Made by a program: the position numbers and the translations under genes. This document shows positions 46,380 to 61,000 of a DNA stretch of 64,000 nucleotides, piece after piece; position 1 is the first letter of the stretch, and every line of letters begins with the position of its first letter. This DNA is from Steromphala cineraria (Eukaryota > Mollusca > Gastropoda > Trochida > Trochidae). The notes under the pieces were generated by a model, which had not been told where the DNA came from, searched no databases, and was given only the letters and a program-made list of their open reading frames with translations. The stretch spans positions 60,954,239 through 61,018,238 of the forward strand of contig OU744723.1 of the NCBI GenBank assembly GCA_916613615.1, written 5' to 3'.

Positions 46380-49300
46380 TCCTTGGCATTGCAGTATTAG
46401 GAGGAAAGTTTTTCTGTTTTAAGAGTTTCTAGACATGGATATTGTATCCAACCAGCACATTTTACATCTAAAGGATTAGAAATGAGTGACTGAACATGTG
46501 ATATCTGTCTTTTGCTAAGAATCAAACGAAAATTAAAGACGTCTGAGACACGCCCACTTAAAATAGTCAATCCTTGGCATTGCAGTATTAGGAGGAAAGT
46601 TTTTCCATTTTAAGAATTTCGATACATGGATATTGTTTCAAACCAGCATATTTTACATCTAAAGTGTTAGAAATGAGTGACTGAACATGTGATATCTGTC
46701 TTTTGCTAAGAATATAACGAAAATTAAAGACGTCTGAGACACGCCCACTTAAAATAGTCAATCCTTGGCATTGCAGAATTAGGAGGAAAGTTTTCCGTTT
46801 TGAGAGTTTCTAGACATGGATATTGTATCCAACCAGCACATTTTACATCTAAAGGGTTAGAAATGAGTGACTGAACATGTGATATCTGTCTTTTGCTAAA
46901 TATCAAACGAAAATTAAAGACGTTTGAGACACGCCCACTTAAAATAGTCAATCCTTGGCATTGCAGTATTAGGAGGAAAGTTTTTCCATTTTAAGAATTT
47001 CGATACATGGATATTGTTTCAAACCAGCATATTTTACATCTAAAGTGTTAGAAATGAGTGACTGAACATGTGATATCTGTCTTTTGCTAAGAATCAAACG
47101 AAAATTAAAGACGTCTGAGACACGCCCACTTAAAATAGTCAATCCTTGGCATTGCAGTATTAGGAGGAAAGTTTTTCCGTTTTAAGAGTTTCTAGACATT
47201 GATATTGTATCCAACCAGCATATTTTACATCTAAAGTATTAGAATTCAGTGACTGATTATGTGATATCTGTCGTTTGCTAGGAATCAAACGAAAAGTAAA
47301 GACATCTGAGACACGCCCACTTAAATTAGTCAATCCTTGGCATTGCAGTATTAGGAGGAAAGTTTTTCCGTTTTAAGAGTTTCTAGACATGGATATTGTA
47401 TCCAACCAGCATATTTTACATCTAAACTGTTAGAAATGAGTGACAGAACATGTGATATCTGTCTTTTGCTAAATATCAAACGAAAATTAAAGACGTTTGA
47501 GACACGCCCACTTAAAATAGTCAATCCTTGGCATTGCAGAATTAGGAGGAAAGTTTTCCGTTTTGAGAGTTTCTAGACATGGATATTGTATCCAACCAGC
47601 ACATTTTACATCTAAAGGGTTAGAAATGAGTGACTGAACATGTGATATCTGTCTTTTGCTAAATATCAAACGAAAATTAAAGACGTTTGAGACACGCCCA
47701 CTTAAAATAGTCAATCCTTGGCATTGCAGTATTAGGAGGAAAGTTTTTCCATTTTAAGAATTTCGATACATGGATATTGTTTCAAACCAGCATATTTTAC
47801 ATCTAAAGTGTTAGAAATGAGTGACTGAACATGTGATATCTGTCTTTTGCTAAGAATCAAACGAAAATTAAAGACGTCTGAGACACGCCCACTTAAAATA
47901 GTCAATCCTTGGCATTGCAGTATTAGGAGGAAAGTTTTTCCGTTTTAAGAGTTTCTAGACATTGATATTGTATCCAACCAGCATATTTTACATCTAAAGT
48001 ATTAGAATTCAGTGACTGATTATGTGATATCTGTCGTTTGCTAGGAATCAAACGAAAAGTAAAGACATCTGAGACACGCCCACTTAAATTAGTCAATCCT
48101 TGGCATTGCAGTATTAGGAGGAAAGTTTTTCCGTTTTAAGAGTTTCTAGACATGGATATTGTATCCAACCAGCATATTTTACATCTCAACTGTTAGAAAT
48201 GAGTGACAGAACATGTGATATCTGTCTTTTGCTTAGACTTAAACGAAAGTTAAAGACGTCTGAGGCACGCCCACTTAAAATAGTCAATCCTTGGCATTGC
48301 AGTATTAGGAGGAATTTTTTCAGACTTAAGAGTTTCTAGACATAGGTATTGTATCCAACCAGCATATTTTACACTTCAAGTGTCAGAAATGAGTAACTGA
48401 ACATGTGATTTCTGTCTTTTGCTAAGAATCAACTCAAAACTAAAGACGTCTGAAACATGCCCTCTTGAAATGCTCAATCCTTGGTATTGCAGTATTAGGA
48501 GGAAAGTTTTTTCAGGTTCACGAGTTTCTAGACATAGGCATTGTATCCAACCAGCATATTTTTCATCTAAACTGTAAGAAATGAGTGACTGAACATGTGA
48601 TATCTGGATTTTGCTAAGAATCAAATTAACATTAAAGATGTCTGAAACATGCCCTCATGAAATACTCAACCCTTGGTATTGCAGTATTAGGAGGATGTTT
48701 TTTCACATTCAAGAGTTGCTTGACATTGATGTTGTAACTATCAAATATATTTTACATCTAAACTGTAAGAAATGAGTAACTGAACATGTGATATCTGTCT
48801 TTTGCTAAGAATCAACTCAAAATTAAAGACGTCTGAGACACGCCCACTTAACAAAGTCAATCCTTGGCATTGCAGTATTAGGAGGAAAGTTTTTCTGTTT
48901 TAAGAGTTTCTAGACATGGATATTGTATCCAACCAGCACATTTTACATCTAAAGGATTAGAAATGAGTGACTGAACATGTGATATCTGTCTTTTGCTAAG
49001 AATCAAACGAAAATTAAAGACGTCTGAGACACGCCCACTTAAAATAGTCAATCCTTGGCATTGCAGTATTAGGAGGAAAGTTTTTCCATTTTAAGAATTT
49101 CGATACATGGATATTGTTTCAAACCAGCATATTTTACATCTAAAGTGTTAGAAATGAGTGACTGAACATGTGATATCTGTCTTTTGCTAAGAATATAACG
49201 AAAATTAAAGACGTCTGAGACACGCCCACTTAAAATAGTCAATCCTTGGCATTGCAGAATTAGGAGGAAAGTTTTCCGTTTTGAGAGTTTCTAGACATGG

Positions 49301-52300
49301 ATATTGTATCCAACCAGCACATTTTACATCTAAAGGGTTAGAAATGAGTGACTGAACATGTGATATCTGTCTTTTGCTAAATATCAAACGAAAATTAAAG
49401 ACGTTTGAGACACGCCCACTTAAAATAGTCAATCCTTGGCATTGCAGTATTAGGAGGAAAGTTTTTCCATTTTAAGAATTTCGATACATGGATATTGTTT
49501 CAAACCAGCATATTTTACATCTAAAGTGTTAGAAATGAGTGACTGAACATGTGATATCTGTCTTCTGCTAAGAATCAAACGAAAATTAAAGACGTCTGAG
49601 ACACGCCCACTTAAAATAGTCAATCCTTGGCATTGCAGTATTAGGAGGAAAGTTTTTCCGTTTTAAGAGTTTCTAGACATTGATATTGTATCCAACCAGC
49701 ATATTTTACATCTAAAGTATTAGAATTCAGTGACTGATTATGTGATATCTGTCGTTTGCTAGGAATCAAACGAAAAGTAAAGACATCTGAGACACGCCCA
49801 CTTAAATTAGTCAATCCTTGGCATTGCAGTATTAGGAGGAAAGTTTTTCCGTTTTAAGAGTTTCTAGACATGGATATTGTATCCAATCAGCATATTTTAC
49901 ATCTAAACTGTTAGAAATGAGTGACAGAACATGTGATATCTGTCTTTTGCTAAATATCAAACGAAAATTAAAGACGTTTGAGACACGCCCACTTAAAATA
50001 GTCAATCCTTGGCATTGCAGAATTAGGAGGAAAGTTTTCCGTTTTGAGAGTTTCTAGACATGGATATTGTATCCAACCAGCACATTTTACATCTAAAGGG
50101 TTAGAAATGAGTGACTGAACATGTGATATCTGTCTTTTGCTAAATATCAAACGAAAATTAAAGACGTTTGAGACACGCCCACTTAAAATAGTCAATCCTT
50201 GGCATTGCAGTTTTAGGAGGAAAGTTTTTCCATTTTAAGAATTTCGATACATGGATATTGTTTCAAACCAGCATATTTTACATCTAAAGTGTTAGAAATG
50301 AGTGACTGAACATGTGATATCTGTCTTTTGCTAAGAATCAAACGAAAATTAAAGACGTCTGAGACACACCCACTTAAAATAGTCAATCCTTGGCATTGCA
50401 GTATTAGGAGGAAAGTTTTTCCGTTTTAAGAGTTTCTAGACATTGATATTGTATCCAACCAGCATATTTTACATCTAAAGTATTAGAATTCAGTGACTGA
50501 TTATGTGATATCTGTCGTTTGCTAGGAATCAAACGAAAAGTAAAGACATCTGAGACACGCCCACTTAAATTAGTCAATCCTTGGCATTGCAGTATTAGGA
50601 GGAAAGTTTTTCCGTTTTAAGAGTTTCTAGACATGGATATTGTATCCAACCAGCATATTTTACATCTAAACTGTTAGAAATGAGTGACAGAACATGTGAT
50701 ATCTGTCTTTTGCTTAGACTTAAACGAAAGTTAAAGACGTCTGAGGCACGCCCACTTAAAATAGTCAATCCTTGGCATTGCAGTATTAGGAGGAATTTTT
50801 TCAGACTTAAGAGTTTCTAGACATAGGTATTGTATCCAACCAGCATATTTTACACTTAAAGTGTCAGAAATGAGTAACTGAACATGTGATTTCTGTCTTT
50901 TGCTAAGAATCAACTCAAAACTAAAGACGTCTGAAACATGCCCTCTTGAAATGCTCAATCCTTGGTATTGCAGTATTAGGAGGAAAGTTTTTTCAGGTTC
51001 ACGAGTTTCTAGACATAGGCATTGTATCCAACCAGCATATTTTTCATCTAAACTGTAAGAAATGAGTGACTGAACATGTGATATCTGGATTTTGCTAAGA
51101 ATCAAATTAACATTAAAGATGTCTGAAACATGCCCTCATGAAATACTCAACCCTTGGTATTGCAGTATTAGGAGGATGTTTTTTCACATTCAAGAGTTGC
51201 TTGACATTGATGTTGTAACTATCAAATATATTTTACATCTAAACTGTAAGAAATGAGTAACTGAACATGTGATATCTGTCTTTTGCTAAGAATCAACTCA
51301 AAATTAAAGACGTCTGAGACACGCCCACTTAACAAAGTCAATCCTTGGCATTGCAGTATTAGGAGGAAAGTTTTTCTGTTTTAAGAGTTTCTAGACATGG
51401 ATATTGTATCCAACCAGCACATTTTACATCTAAAGGATTAGAAATGAGTGACTGAACATGTGATATCTGTCTTTTGCTAAGAATCAAACGAAAATTAAAG
51501 ACGTCTGAGACACGCCCACTTAAAATAGTCAATCCTTGGCATTGCAGTATTAGGAGGAGAGTTTTTCCATTTTAAGAATTTCGATACATGGATATTGTTT
51601 CAAACCAGCATATTTTACATCTAAAGTGTTAGAAATGAGTGACTGAACATGTGATATCTGTCTTTTGCTAAGAATATAACGAAAATTAAAGACGTCTGAG
51701 ACACGCCCACTTAAAATAGTCAATCCTTGGCATTGCAGAATTAGGAGGAAAGTTTTCCGTTTTGAGAGTTTCTAGACATGGATATTGTATCCAACCAGCA
51801 CATTTTACATCTAAAGGGTTAGAAATGAGTGACTGAACATGTGATATCTGTCTTTTGCTAAATATCAAACGAAAATTAAAGACGTTTGAGACACGCCCAC
51901 TTAAAATAGTCAATCCTTGGCATTGCAGTATTAGGAGGAAAGTTTTTCCATTTTAAGAATTTCGATACATGGATATTGTTTCAAACCAGCATATTTTACA
52001 TCTAAAGTGTTAGAAATGAGTGACTGAACATGTGATATCTGTCTTTTGCAAAGAATCAAACGAAAATTAAAGACGTCTGAGACACGCCCACTTAAAATAG
52101 TCAATCCTTGGCATTGCAGTATTAGGAGGAAAGTTTTTCCGTTTTAAGAGTTTCTAGACATTGATATTGTATCCAACCAGCATATTTTACATCTAAAGTA
52201 TTAGAATTCAGTGACTGATTATGTGATATCTGTCGTTTGCTAGGAATCAAACGAAAAGTAAAGACATCTGAGACACGCCCACTTAAATTAGTCAATCCTT

Positions 52301-54850
52301 GGCATTGCAGTATTAGGAGGAAAGTTTTTCCGTTTTAAGAGTTTCTAGACATGGATATTGTATCCAACCAGCATATTTTACATCTAAACTGTTAGAAATG
52401 AGTGACAGAACATGTGATATCTGTCTTTTGCTAAATATCAAACGAAAATTAAAGACGTTTGAGACACGCCCACTTAAAATAGTCAATCCTTGGCATTGCA
52501 GAATTAGGAGGAAAGTTTTCCGTTTTGAGAGTTTCTAGACATGGATATTGTATCCAACCAGCACATTTTACATCTAAAGGGTTAGAAATGAGTGACTGAA
52601 CATGTGATATCTGTCTTTTGCTAAATATCAAACGAAAATTAAAGACGTTTGAGACACGCCCACTTAAAATAGTCAATCCTTGGCATTGCAGTATTAGGAG
52701 GAAAGTTTTTCCATTTTAAGAATTTCGATACATGGATATTGTTTCAAACCAGCATATTTTACATCTAAAGTGTTAGAAATGAGTGACTGAACATGTGATA
52801 TCTGTCTTTTGCTAAGAATCAAACGAAAATTAAAGACGTCTGAGACACGCCCACTTAAAATAGTCAATCCTTGGCATTGCAGTATTAGGAGGAAAGTTTT
52901 TCCGTTTTAAGAGTTTCTAGACATTGATATTGTATCCAAACAGCATATTTTACATCTAAAGTATTAGAATTCAGTGACTGATTATGTGATATCTGTCGTT
53001 TGCTAGGAATCAAACGAAAAGTAAAGACATCTGAGACACGCCCACTTAAATTAGTCAATCCTTGGCATTGCAGTATTAGGAGGAAAGTTTTTCCGTTTTA
53101 AGAGTTTCTAGACATGGATATTGTATCCAACCAGCATATTTTACATCTAAACTGTTAGAAATGAGTGACAGAACATGTGATATCTGTCTTTTGCTTAGAC
53201 TTAAACGAAAGTTAAAGACGTCTGAGGCACGCCCACTTAAAATAGTCAATCCTTGGCATTGCAGTATTAGGAGGAATTTTTTCAGACTTAAGAGTTTCTA
53301 GACATAGGTATTGTATCCAACCAGCATATTTTACACTTCAAGTGTCAGAAATGAGTAACTGAACATGTGATTTCTGTCTTTTGCTAAGAATCAACTCAAA
53401 ACTAAAGACGTCTGAAACATGCCCTCTTGAAATGCTCAATCCTTGGTATTGCAGTATTAGGAGGAAAGTTTTTTCAGGTTCACGAGTTTCTAGACATAGG
53501 CATTGTATCCAACCAGCATATTTTTCATCTAAACTGTAAGAAATGAGTGACTGAACATGTGATATCTGGATTTTGCTAAGAATCAAATTAACATTAAAGA
53601 TGTCTGAAACATGCCCTCATGAAATACTCAACCCTTGGTATTGCAGTATTAGGAGGATGTTTTTTCACATTCAAGAGTTGCTTGACATTGATGTTGTAAC
53701 TATCAAATATATTTTACATCTAAACTGTAAGAAATGAGTAACTGAACATGTGATATCTGTCTTTTGCCAAGAATCAACTCAAAATTAAAGACGTCTGAGA
53801 CACGCCCACTTAACAAAGTCAATCCTTGGCATTGCAGTATTAGGAGGAAAGTTTTTCTGTTTTAAGAGTTTCTAGACATGGATATTGTATCCAACCAGCA
53901 CATTTTACATCTAAAGGATTAGAAATGAGTGACTGAACATGTGATATCTGTCTTTTGCTAAGAATCAAACGAAAATTAAAGACGTCTGAGACACGCCCAC
54001 TTAAAATAGTCAATCCTTGGCATTGCAGTATTAGGAGGAAAGTTTTTCCATTTTAAGAATTTCGATACATGGATATTGTTTCAAACCAGCATATTTTACA
54101 TCTAAAGTGTTAGAAATGAGTGACTGAACATGTGATATCTGTCTTTTGCTAAGAATATAACGAAAATTAAAGACGTCTGAGACACGCCCACTTAAAATAG
54201 TCAATCCTTGGCATTGCAGAATTAGGAGGAAAGTTTTCCGTTTTGAGAGTTTCTAGACATGGATATTGTATCCAACCAGCACATTTTACATCTAAAGGGT
54301 TAGAAATGAGTGACTGAACATGTGATATCTGTCTTTTGCTAAATATCAAACGAAAATTAAAGACGTTTGAGACACGCCCACTTAAAATAGTCAATCCTTG
54401 CCATTGCAGTATTAGGAGGAAAGTTTTTCCATTTTAAGAATTTCGATACATGGATATTGTTTCAAACCAGCATATTTTACATCTAAAGTGTTAGAAATGA
54501 GTGACTGAACATGTGATATCTGTCTTTTGCTAAGAATCAAACGAAAATTAAAGACGTCTGAGACACGCCCACTTAAAATAGTCAATCCTTGGCATTGCAG
54601 TATTAGGAGGAAAGTTTTTCCGTTTTAAGAGTTTCTAGACATTGATATTGTATCCAACCAGCATATTTTACATCTAAAGTATTAGAATTCAGTGACTGAT
54701 TATGTGATATCTGTCGTTTGCTAGGAATCAAACGAAAAGTAAAGACATCTGAGACACGCCCACTTAAATTAGTCAATCCTTGGCATTGCAGTATTAGGAG
54801 GAAAGTTTTTCCGTTTTAAGAGTTTCTAGACATGGATATTGTATCCAACC
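46380..54850. repeat. Higher-order repeat of 2,481 bp (13 monomers), about 3.4 copies
   Basis: Marker words recur at exactly 2,481 bp: AATACTCAACCCTTGG at 48,661, 51,142 and 53,623, and GAGGAAAGTTTTTCTG at 46,401 and 48,882. The unit splits as 1,718 plus 763 bp (9 plus 4 monomers) between the two monomers carrying CAGAATTAGGAGG. Copies are almost identical, with scattered single differences such as 49,565 C (TCTTCTGC) and 52,048 (TTTTGCAAAG). Confidence 0.93.
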
Positions 54851-55062
54851 AGCACATTTTACATCTAAAGGGTTAGAAATGAGTGACTGAACATGTGATA
54901 TCTGTCTTTTGCTAAATATCAAACGAAAATTAAAGACGTTTGAGACACGCCCACTTAAAATAGTCAATCCTTGGCATTGCAGTATTAGGAGGAAAGTTTT
55001 TCCATTTTAAGAATTTCGATACATGGATATTGTTTCAAACCAGCATATTTTACATCTAAAGT
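54851..55062. repeat. Transition between the 13-mer and 21-mer higher-order tracts
   Basis: Here the 2,481-bp periodicity fails: the next AATACTCAACCC marker comes 1,527 bp (8 monomers) after the previous one, so five monomers are missing from this copy. The join is in monomer register, as expected for unequal exchange between homologous monomers. Confidence 0.8.
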
Positions 55063-58000
55063 GTTAGAAATGAGTGACTGAACATGTGATATCTGGATTT
55101 TGCTAAGAATCAAATTAACATTAAAGATGTCTGAAACATGCCCTCATGAAATACTCAACCCTTGGTATTGCAGTATTAGGAGGATGTTTTTTCACATTCA
55201 AGAGTTTGTTGACATTGATGTTGTAACTATCAAATATATTTTACATCTAAACTGTAAGAAATGAGTAACTGAACATGTGATATCTGTCTTTTGCTAAGAA
55301 TCAACTCAAAATTAAAGACGTCTGAGACACGCCCACTTAACAAAGTCAATCCTTGGCATTGCAGTATTAGGAGGAAAGTTTTTCTGTTTTAAGAGTTTCT
55401 AGACATGGATATTGTATCCAACCAGCACATTTTACATCTAAAGGATTAGAAATGAGTGACTGAACATGTGATATCTGTCTTTTGCTAAGAATCAAACGAA
55501 AATTAAAGACGTCTGAGACACGCCCACTTAAAATAGTCAATCCTTGGCATTGCAGTATTAGGAGGAAAGTTTTTCCATTTTAAGAATTTCGATACATGGA
55601 TATTGTTTCAAACCAGCATATTTTACACCTAAAGTGTTAGAAATGAGTGACTGAACATGTGATATCTGTCTTTTGCTAAGAATATAACGAAAATTAAAGA
55701 CGTCTGAGACAAGCCCACTTAGAATAGTCAATCCTTGGCATTGCAGAATTAGGAGGAAAGTTTTCCGTTTTGAGAGTTTCTAGACATGGATATTGTATCC
55801 AACCAGTACATTTTACATCTAAAAGGTTAGAAATGAGTGACTGAACATGTGATATCTGTCTTTTGCTAAATATCAAACGAAAATTAAAGACGTTTGAGAC
55901 ACGCCCACTTAAAATAGTCAATCCTTGGCATTGCAGTATTAGGAGGAAAGTTTTTCCATTTTAAGAATTTCGATACATGGATATTGTTTCAAACCAGCAT
56001 ATTTTACATCTAAAGTGTTAGAAATGAGTGACTGAACATGTGATATCTGTCTTTTGCTAAGAATCAAACGAAAATTAAAGACGTCTGAGACACGCCCACT
56101 TAAAATAGTCAATCCTTGGCATTGCAGTATTAGGAGGAAAGTTTTTCCGTTTTAAGAGTTTCTAGACATTGATATTGTATCCAACCAGCATATTTTACAT
56201 CTAAAGTATTAGAATTCAGTGACTGATTATGTGATATCTGTCGTTTGCTAGGAATCAAACGAAAAGTAAAGACATCTGAGACACGCCCACTTAAAATAGT
56301 CAATCCTTGGCATTGCAGTATTAGGAGGAAAGTTTTTCCGTTTTAAGAGTCTCTAGACATGGATATTGTATCCAACCAGCATATTTTACATCTTAACTGC
56401 TAGAAATGAGTGACAGAACATGTGATATCTGTCTTTTGCTTAGACTTAAACGAAAGTTAAAGACGTCTGAGACACGCCCACTTAAAATAGTCAATCCTTG
56501 GCATTGCAGTATCAGGAGGATTTTTTTTTCAGATTTAAGAGTTTCGAGACATGGCTATTGTATCCAATCAGCATATTGTACACTTGAAGTGTCAGAAATG
56601 AGTGACTGAACATGTGATATCTGTCTTTTGCTAAGAATCAACTCAAAATTAAAGACGTCTGTGACATGCCCTCATGAAATACTCAATCCTTGGTATTGCA
56701 GTATTAGGAGGATGTTTTTTTCACATTCAAGAGTTGCTTGACATTGATGTTGTAACTAACCAATATATTTTACATCTAAACTGTAAGAAATTAGTGACTG
56801 AACATGTGATATCTGTCTTTTGCTAAGAATCAAACGAAAATTAAAGACGTCTGAGACACGCCCACTTAACAAAGTCAATCCTTGGCATTGCAGTATTAGG
56901 AGGAAAGTTTTCCGTTTTGAGAGTTTCTAGACATGGATATTGTATCCAACCAGCACATTTTACATCTAAAGGGTTAGAAATGAGTGACAGAACATGTGAT
57001 ATCTGTCTTTTGCTAAATATCAAACGAAAATTAAAGACGTCTGAGACACGCCCACTTAAAATAGTCAATCCTTGGCATTGCAGTATTAGGAGGAAAGTTT
57101 TCCGTTTTGAGAGTTTCTAGACATGGATATTGTATCCAACCAGCACATTTTACATCTAAAGGGTTAGAAATGAGTGACTGAACATGTGATATCTGTCTTT
57201 TGCTAAATATCAAACGAAAATTAAAGACGTTTGAGACACGCCCACTTAAAATAGTCAATCCTTGGCATTGCAGTATTAGGAGGAAAGTTTTTCCATTTTA
57301 AGAATTTCGATACATGGATATTGTTTCAAACCAGCATATTTTACATCTAAAGTGTTAGAAATGAGTGACTGAACATGTGATATCTGTCTTTTGCTAAGAA
57401 TCAAACAAAAATTAAAGACGTCTGAGACACGCCCACTTAAAATAGTCAATCCTTGGCATTGCAGTATTATGAGGAAAGTTTTTCCGTTTTAAGAGTTTCT
57501 AGACATTGATATTGTATCCAACCAGCATATTTTACATCTAAAGTATTAGAATTCAGTGACTGATAATGTGATATCTGTCGTTTGCTAGGAATCAAACGAA
57601 AAGTAAAGACATCTGAGACACGCCCACTTAAAATAGTCAATCCTTGGCATTGCAGTATTAGGAGGAAAGTTTTTCCGTTTTAAGAGTTTCTAGACATGGA
57701 TAGTGTATCCAACCAGCATATTTTACATCTTAACTGTTAGAAATGAGTGACAGAACATGTGATATCTGTCTTTTGCTTAGACTTAAACGAAAGTTAAAGA
57801 CGTCTGAGACACGCTCACTTAAAATAGTCAATCCTTGGCATTGCAGTATCAGGAGGAAAGTTTTTCCGTTTTAAGAGTTTCTAGACATGGATATTGTATC
57901 CAACCAGCATATTTTACATCTAAAGTGTTAGAAATGAGTGACAGAACATGTGATATCTGTCTTTTGCTTAGACTTAAACGAAAGTTAAAGACGTCTGAGA

Positions 58001-61000
58001 CACGCCCACTTGAAATAGTCAATCCTTGGCATTGCAGTATTAGGAGGAATTTTTTTCAGATTTAAGAGTTTCGAGACATGGCTATTGTATCCAATCAGCA
58101 TATTGTACACTTGAAGTGTCAGAAATGAGTGACTGAACATGTGATTTCTGTCTTTTATTAAGAATCAACTCAATATTAAAGACGTCTGTGACATGCCCTC
58201 ATGAAATACTCAATCCTTGGTATTGCAGTATTAGGAGGATGTTTTTTTCACATTCAAGAGTTGCTTGACATTGATGTTGTAACTAACCAATATATTTTAC
58301 ATCTAAACTGTAAGAAATTAGTGACTGAACATGTGATATCTGTCTTTTGCTAAGAATCAACTCAAAATTAAAGACGTCTGAGACACGCCCACTTAACAAA
58401 GTCAATCCTTTGCATTGCAGTATTAGGAGGAAAGTTTTCCGTTTGAAGAGTTTCTAGACATGGATATTGTATCCAACCAGCATATTTTACATCTAAAGTG
58501 TTAGAATTGAGTGACTGATCATGTGATATCTGTCGTTTGCTAGGAATCAAACGAAAAGTAAAGACATCTGAGACACGCCCACTAAAAATAGTCAATCCTT
58601 GGCATTGCAGTATTAGGAGGAAAGTTTTTCCGTTTTAAGAGTTTCGAGACATGGATATTGTATCCAACCAGCATATTTTACATCAAAAGTGTTAGAAATG
58701 AGTGACAGAACATGTGATATCTGTCTTTTGCTTAGACTTAAATGAAAGTTAAAGACGTCTGAGGCACGCCCACTTAAAATAGTCAATCCTTGGCATTGCA
58801 GTATTAGGAGGAATTTTTTCAGACTTAAGAGTTTCTAGACATAGGTATTGTATCCAACCAGCATATTTTACACTTAAAGTGTCAGAAATGAGTAACTGAA
58901 CATGTGATTTCTGTCTTTTGCTAAGAATCAACTCAAAACTAAAGACGTCTGAAACATGCCCTCTTGAAATGCTCAATCCTTGGTATTGCAGTATTAGGAG
59001 GAAAGTTTTTTCAGGTTCACGAGTTTCTAGACATAGGCATTGTATCCAACCAGCATATTTTTCATCTAAACTGTAAGAAATGAGTGACTGAACATGTGAT
59101 ATCTGGATTTTGCTAAGAATCAAATTAACATTAAAGATGTCTGAAACATGCCCTCATGAAATACTCAACCCTTGGTATTGCAGTATTAGGAGGATGTTTT
59201 TTCACATTCAAGAGTTTGTTGACATTGATGTTGTAACTATCAAATATATTTTACATCTAAACTGTAAGAAATGAGTAACTGAACATGTGATATCTGTCTT
59301 TTGCTAAGAATCAACTCAAAATTAAAGACGTCTGAGACACGCCCACTTAACAAAGTCAATCCTTGGCATTGCAGTATTAGGAGGAAAGTTTTTCTGTTTT
59401 AAGAGTTTCTAGACATGGATATTGTATCCAACCAGCACATTTTACATCTAAAGGATTAGAAATGAGTGACTGAACATGTGATATCTGTCTTTTGCTAAGA
59501 ATCAAACGAAAATTAAAGACGTCTGAGACACGCCCACTTAAAATAGTCAATCCTTGGCATTGCAGTATTAGGAGGAAAGTTTTTCCATTTTAAGAATTTC
59601 GATACATGGATATTGTTTCAAACCAGCATATTTTACACCTAAAGTGTTAGAAATGAGTGACTGAACATGTGATATCTGTCTTTTGCTAAGAATATAACGA
59701 AAATTAAAGACGTCTGAGACACGCCCACTTAAAATAGTCAATCCTTGGCATTGCAGAATTAGGAGGAAAGTTTTCCGTTTTGAGAGTTTCTAGACATGGA
59801 TATTGTATCCAACCAGTACATTTTACATCTAAAAGGTTAGAAATGAGTGACTGAACATGTGATATCTGTCTTTTGCTAAATATCAAACGAAAATTAAAGA
59901 CGTTTGAGACACGCCCACTTAAAATAGTCAATCCTTGGCATTGCAGTATTAGGAGGAAAGTTTTTCCATTTTAAGAATTTCGATACATGGATATTGTTTC
60001 AAACCAGCATATTTTACATCTAAAGTGTTAGAAATGAGTGACTGAACATGTGATATCTGTCTTTTGCTAAGAATCAAACGAAAATTAAAGACGTCTGAGA
60101 CACGCCCACTTAAAATAGTCAATCCTTGGCATTGCAGTATTAGGAGGAAAGTTTTTCCGTTTTAAGAGTTTCTAGACATTGATATTGTATCCAACCAGCA
60201 TATTTTACATCTAAAGTATTAGAATTCAGTGACTGATTATGTGATATCTGTCGTTTGCTAGGAATCAAACGAAAAGTAAAGACATCTGAGACACGCCCAC
60301 TTAAAATAGTCAATCCTTGGCATTGCAGTATTAGGAGGAAAGTTTTTCCGTTTTAAGAGTCTCTAGACATGGATATTGTATCCAACCAGCATATTTTACA
60401 TCTTAACTGCTAGAAATGAGTGACAGAACATGTGATATCTGTCTTTTGCTTAGACTTAAACGAAAGTTAAAGACGTCTGAGACACGCCCACTTAAAATAG
60501 TCAATCCTTGGCATTGCAGTATCAGGAGGATTTTTTTTTCAGATTTAAGAGTTTCGAGACATGGCTATTGTATCCAATCAGCATATTGTACACTTGAAGT
60601 GTCAGAAATGAGTGACTGAACATGTGATATCTGTCTTTTGCTAAGAATCAACTCAAAATTAAAGACGTCTGTGACATGCCCTCATGAAATACTCAATCCT
60701 TGGTATTGCAGTATTAGGAGGATGTTTTTTTCACATTCAAGAGTTGCTTGACATTGATGTTGTAACTAACCAATATATTTTACATCTAAACTGTAAGAAA
60801 TTAGTGACTGAACATGTGATATCTGTCTTTTGCTAAGAATCAAACGAAAATTAAAGACGTCTGAGACACGCCCACTTAACAAAGTCAATCCTTGGCATTG
60901 CAGTATTAGGAGGAAAGTTTTCCGTTTTGAGAGTTTCTAGACATGGATATTGTATCCAACCAGCACATTTTACATCTAAAGGGTTAGAAATGAGTGACAG

